From Spirochaetaceae bacterium (GTDB taxonomy: Bacteria; Spirochaetota; Spirochaetia; SZUA-6; Fen-1364): DNA of 7,329 nt. A model generated the notes under the pieces. That model saw only the letters and a program-made list of their open reading frames with translations. It did not search any database and was not told the DNA's origin. Of this stretch, positions 5,133-7,329 are shown one piece after another. The first letter of the stretch is position 1; each line of letters opens with the position of its first letter. Made by a program: the position numbers and the translations under genes. The DNA lies in contig PMZS01000096.1 in the NCBI GenBank assembly GCA_003170115.1, forward strand, positions 1 through 7,329. The letters run 5' to 3'.

Positions 5133-6722
5133 ATGACCGTCGATCTGCTCCTCCTCAATGGCAGCTTCCATACGATGGATGTCCAGGTTCCCCGGGCCCG
5201 CGCGGTCGCGATTCGGGGCGGCAGACTTGTCCACGTGGGAGACGAGGCGGGCGCGCGCGCGGCGCTGGGAGGCCGTGTCGAGGTCCTGGACCTCAAAGGG
5301 AGATGCGTCCTGCCCGGCCTCACGGATGCTCACCTGCATTTCAAGTGGTACGCGGAGTCACTCCGCGCCGTCAACGTGGAAACCGGCACGCTGGAGGAGG
5401 CCGCAAGCCGTGTCGCCGCGCGCGCGGCCCGCAGCCCGGCCGGCGCATGGATCACGGGATCGGGATGGAACCATAATGTCTGGGGCTCAGGCGCCCTGCC
5501 CGACACCCGGCCGCTGGATCTGGCCGCGCCGCGCAACCCCGTCTGCCTGGAGGCCAAGAACGGTCATGCGCTGTGGGTGAACTCACTCGCCCTGGAGAAG
5601 GCGGGAATCCGCCTGGATACGCGGGACCCTGACGGCGGGCAGATCGCCCACACCCGGGAGGGATTCCCGTCAGGGATCCTCCTCGAAAATGCGATGCGCC
5701 TCGTGCAGGCGGTCATTCCGCAACCAACGCCGCGGGAGCTTGCCGAGCTCATGCGTGATGCACAGGCGGCTGCGCACAGGGCCGGTCTCACCGGCATCCA
5801 TGACTTCGACTCCATGCTGGCGTGGGAGGCCTTTCAGGAGCTGGAGGCCCGGGGAGAGCTGAGGCTTCGGGTGATGAAGGGGATCCCGCTCGAGCAGCTC
5901 GGCGCCGCGATCTCACTCGGCCTGCGTTCAGGGTTCGGAGGGGAGCGGCTGACGCTGGGCCCGGTGAAGATGTTCGCGGACGGCGCTCTGGGTTCCCAGA
6001 CGGCATGGATGATCGCCCCCTACGAAGGAACATGGTCTGTCGGGATTCCCCGGCTCACCGACGAGCAGCTCTTCGATGACATCCTGCGGGCGAACGAGGC
6101 CGACATCGCCTGTGCCGTGCACGCCATTGGTGACGCAGCCTGCCACGTTGTTCTGGACGCCTTCGAGCGTGTGGCTGGCGGCGCCCTGAAGACCGGCCTG
6201 CGCAACCGCATCGAGCACGTGCAGCTTCTCCATCCCGATGATGCGGGACGGCTCTCCCGCCTGGGAATCGTCGCCTCCATGCAGCCCCTCCACGCGACCT
6301 CCGACATGATCATCGCCGAGCGCTACTGGGGAGAGAGGTGCCGGGGCGCCTATGCATGGAAGTCGCTTCTGGACGCGGGTGCCATGCTCGCGTTCGGGTC
6401 CGACTGCCCCGTGGAAGTCTGCGACCCCCTGGCCGGCATTCACGCCGCGGTGACCCGGCGCAGGGCAGACGGGAGTCCCGGAACCGATGGCTGGCGACCC
6501 GAACAGAAACTCACGGTGGACCAGGCCGTGCATGCCTATACCATGGGTGCCGCGTACGCGGCAGGTAGGGAATCCGAGCTGGGCTCGGTGAGCGTGGGCA
6601 AACGGGCCGACCTCACGGTGCTCGATGGGGACATCTTTTCCATGGACCCGCATGAAATTCGAAACGTGAAGGTGGCCGCGACGATTCTCGGGGGGACTGT
6701 CGAGTATTCGGCGCTGTCCTGA
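5133..6722 (+). CDS. Metal-dependent amidohydrolase, family 3 (YtcJ-like)
   Basis: Cytoplasmic TIM-barrel hydrolase of the amidohydrolase superfamily, YtcJ/amidohydrolase-3 branch, 529 aa, a normal length. It begins with the beta-sandwich part VDLLLLNGSFHTMD (3-16) and closes with the matching sandwich strands KRADLTVLDGDIFSMDP (490-506). Metal and catalytic motifs are complete: LTDAHLHF (63-70) with H67 and H69; VKMFADGALGS (278-288), where K279 is the usual position of the strand-4 lysine region; HAIGDAA (330-336); RIEHVQ (359-364) with H362; and FGSDCPVE (421-428) with D424 as catalytic acid. Members hydrolyse C-N bonds of amides, formamides or N-substituted compounds, but the substrate cannot be predicted from sequence. 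The ATG at 5133 gives the standard N-terminus; the upstream Shine-Dalgarno is poor. Close spacing to the GNAT gene suggests one transcript, though a shared pathway is not evident. Confidence 0.93.
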   Translation: MTVDLLLLNGSFHTMDVQVPRARAVAIRGGRLVHVGDEAGARAALGGRVEVLDLKGRCVLPGLTDAHLHFKWYAESLRAVNVETGTLEEAASRVAARAARSPAGAWITGSGWNHNVWGSGALPDTRPLDLAAPRNPVCLEAKNGHALWVNSLALEKAGIRLDTRDPDGGQIAHTREGFPSGILLENAMRLVQAVIPQPTPRELAELMRDAQAAAHRAGLTGIHDFDSMLAWEAFQELEARGELRLRVMKGIPLEQLGAAISLGLRSGFGGERLTLGPVKMFADGALGSQTAWMIAPYEGTWSVGIPRLTDEQLFDDILRANEADIACAVHAIGDAACHVVLDAFERVAGGALKTGLRNRIEHVQLLHPDDAGRLSRLGIVASMQPLHATSDMIIAERYWGERCRGAYAWKSLLDAGAMLAFGSDCPVEVCDPLAGIHAAVTRRRADGSPGTDGWRPEQKLTVDQAVHAYTMGAAYAAGRESELGSVSVGKRADLTVLDGDIFSMDPHEIRNVKVAATILGGTVEYSALS

Positions 6723-6734
6723 CGGCGCGCGGCG

Positions 6735-6743
6735 TGCTACATT
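6735..6743 (+). promoter_or_regulatory. Extended -10-like element upstream of the MarC gene
   Basis: TGCTACATT: a TG extension and TACATT, matching four of six consensus bases, nine bases before the ATG at 6753. A start near 6750 would leave almost no leader. No Shine-Dalgarno is seen between 6723 and 6752 and no -35 is convincing, so transcription could instead continue from the amidohydrolase gene. Confidence 0.3.
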
Positions 6744-6752
6744 CGGCCTGCC

Positions 6753-7329
6753 ATGTCCCTCGTCAGCCAGATCGTCACGATCTTCCTTGCCGTGTTCATC
6801 GTCGTGGATCCTTTCGGGATCGTGCCGGTGTTCATCTCTCTCACGCCCGGACTTTCACCTGCCCGGAGGCATGCCACGATACTGAAGGCGGTCCTCGTCG
6901 CCTTTGTCGTTCTCTGCCTTTTCATTTTCACCGGCAGCGCGATCCTGCGGTTCCTCGGCATTCAGCCCGGCTCGTTCTTCATCGCGGGCGGCATCCTCAT
7001 GTTCATCATTTCCATCGACCTGCTGCTGGGACGGCCGGGCCGAACCAAGACCTCGGGCCGGGAAGCCGGCGAGGAGCGCGAGGACGTGTCCATCTTTCCC
7101 CTTGCCATCCCGATGCTCGCAGGACCCGGGGCCATCACCACGGTCCTCCTGTACGTGAGCGAGGACACGCTTCAGCCGTTCATCCCCTTCGTACTTGCCG
7201 GCTCCGTTGCCCTGGCGCTCGCCATGGCCGGAATCACGATGCTGCTGAGCTCCTTCTTCCTGCGCGTGCTCGGCAGGACGGGCGTCTCGGTCATCGAGAG
7301 GATCATGGGGATCGTGCTGACGGCACTGT
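6753..7329 (+). CDS. MarC-family integral membrane protein, 3'-truncated by window edge
   Basis: First 192 codons of a MarC/UPF0056-type inner-membrane protein; the frame is still open at the window end. Family marks are clear: an N-terminal helix with FIVVDPFGIVPVFISLTPG (15-33), FFIAGGILMFIISIDLLLG (75-93), AIPMLAGPGAITTVLLY (118-134) and ERIMGIVLTAL (182-192). Helices are visible at about 4-30, 44-68, 75-92, 117-135, 143-168 and from 178 onward. The loop at 94-112 is charged and polar. The family averages a little over 200 residues with six helices, so only the last part is missing. Its function is unresolved: the early link to multiple antibiotic resistance in E. coli was not upheld, and some relatives are linked to small-molecule efflux or envelope traits. 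The gene follows the amidohydrolase stop by 30 bases and may be read from the same transcript. Confidence 0.93.
   Translation, partial: MSLVSQIVTIFLAVFIVVDPFGIVPVFISLTPGLSPARRHATILKAVLVAFVVLCLFIFTGSAILRFLGIQPGSFFIAGGILMFIISIDLLLGRPGRTKTSGREAGEEREDVSIFPLAIPMLAGPGAITTVLLYVSEDTLQPFIPFVLAGSVALALAMAGITMLLSSFFLRVLGRTGVSVIERIMGIVLTAL

Noticed and set aside
5928..6653. Minus-strand open frame (241 codons) inside the amidohydrolase gene
   Set aside because: The plus strand carries all catalytic motifs of the amidohydrolase; the reverse frame has no recognisable features.
1..7329. CRISPR array, transposon ends, tRNA or attachment site
   Set aside because: No regularly spaced repeats, transposase or integrase genes, cloverleaf-like sequence or flanking direct repeats were seen.

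Overview
GC-rich bacterial DNA, densely coding. It carries eight protein genes, two of them cut by the window edges. No rRNA, tRNA, insertion sequence, integrase, CRISPR array or phage gene was seen, and base and codon use look even throughout, so this reads as ordinary chromosome rather than a mobile region. The taxon cannot be fixed from sequence alone. From memory of similar proteins (the VanY-type peptidase, the HExxH secreted protein and the DUF1007/NicO pair) a spirochaete-related lineage is a tentative guess only.

Layout: (1) 2-538 (+), 3' part of a VanY-type D-Ala-D-Ala carboxypeptidase. (2) A convergent minus-strand block, in transcription order: 3809-2931, a protein of unknown family with two similar PH-like halves; 2872-1967, a secreted HExxH protein; 1970-1374, a DUF1007 periplasmic protein; 1377-562, a NicO/RcnA-type Ni/Co transporter. 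The last three overlap by 4 bases each (TTGA and ATGA), so they are very probably one translationally coupled operon. (3) A divergent intergenic region, 3810-3995, with a promoter candidate on each strand. (4) A plus-strand block: 3996-5108, a YghO-like GNAT-fold protein; 5133-6722, an amidohydrolase of the YtcJ type; and 6753 to the window end, a MarC-family membrane protein.

How the genes may work together: DUF1007 proteins commonly sit beside NicO-type permeases, so the centre of the window is probably a divalent-metal (Ni/Co, perhaps Zn) transport cassette with an unusual third member, a predicted zinc-dependent secreted protein. The plus-strand genes look like general metabolic or housekeeping functions with no obvious common pathway.

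Most notable points: the NicO protein lacks the whole helix carrying the family's PCP signature, in frame, joined at a Gly-Met pair; the coupled HExxH-DUF1007-NicO arrangement; the internal duplication in the unknown protein; and three genes without a Shine-Dalgarno that each have a -10-like hexamer just upstream of the start codon, suggesting very short leaders. I did not find an obviously new multi-gene system.
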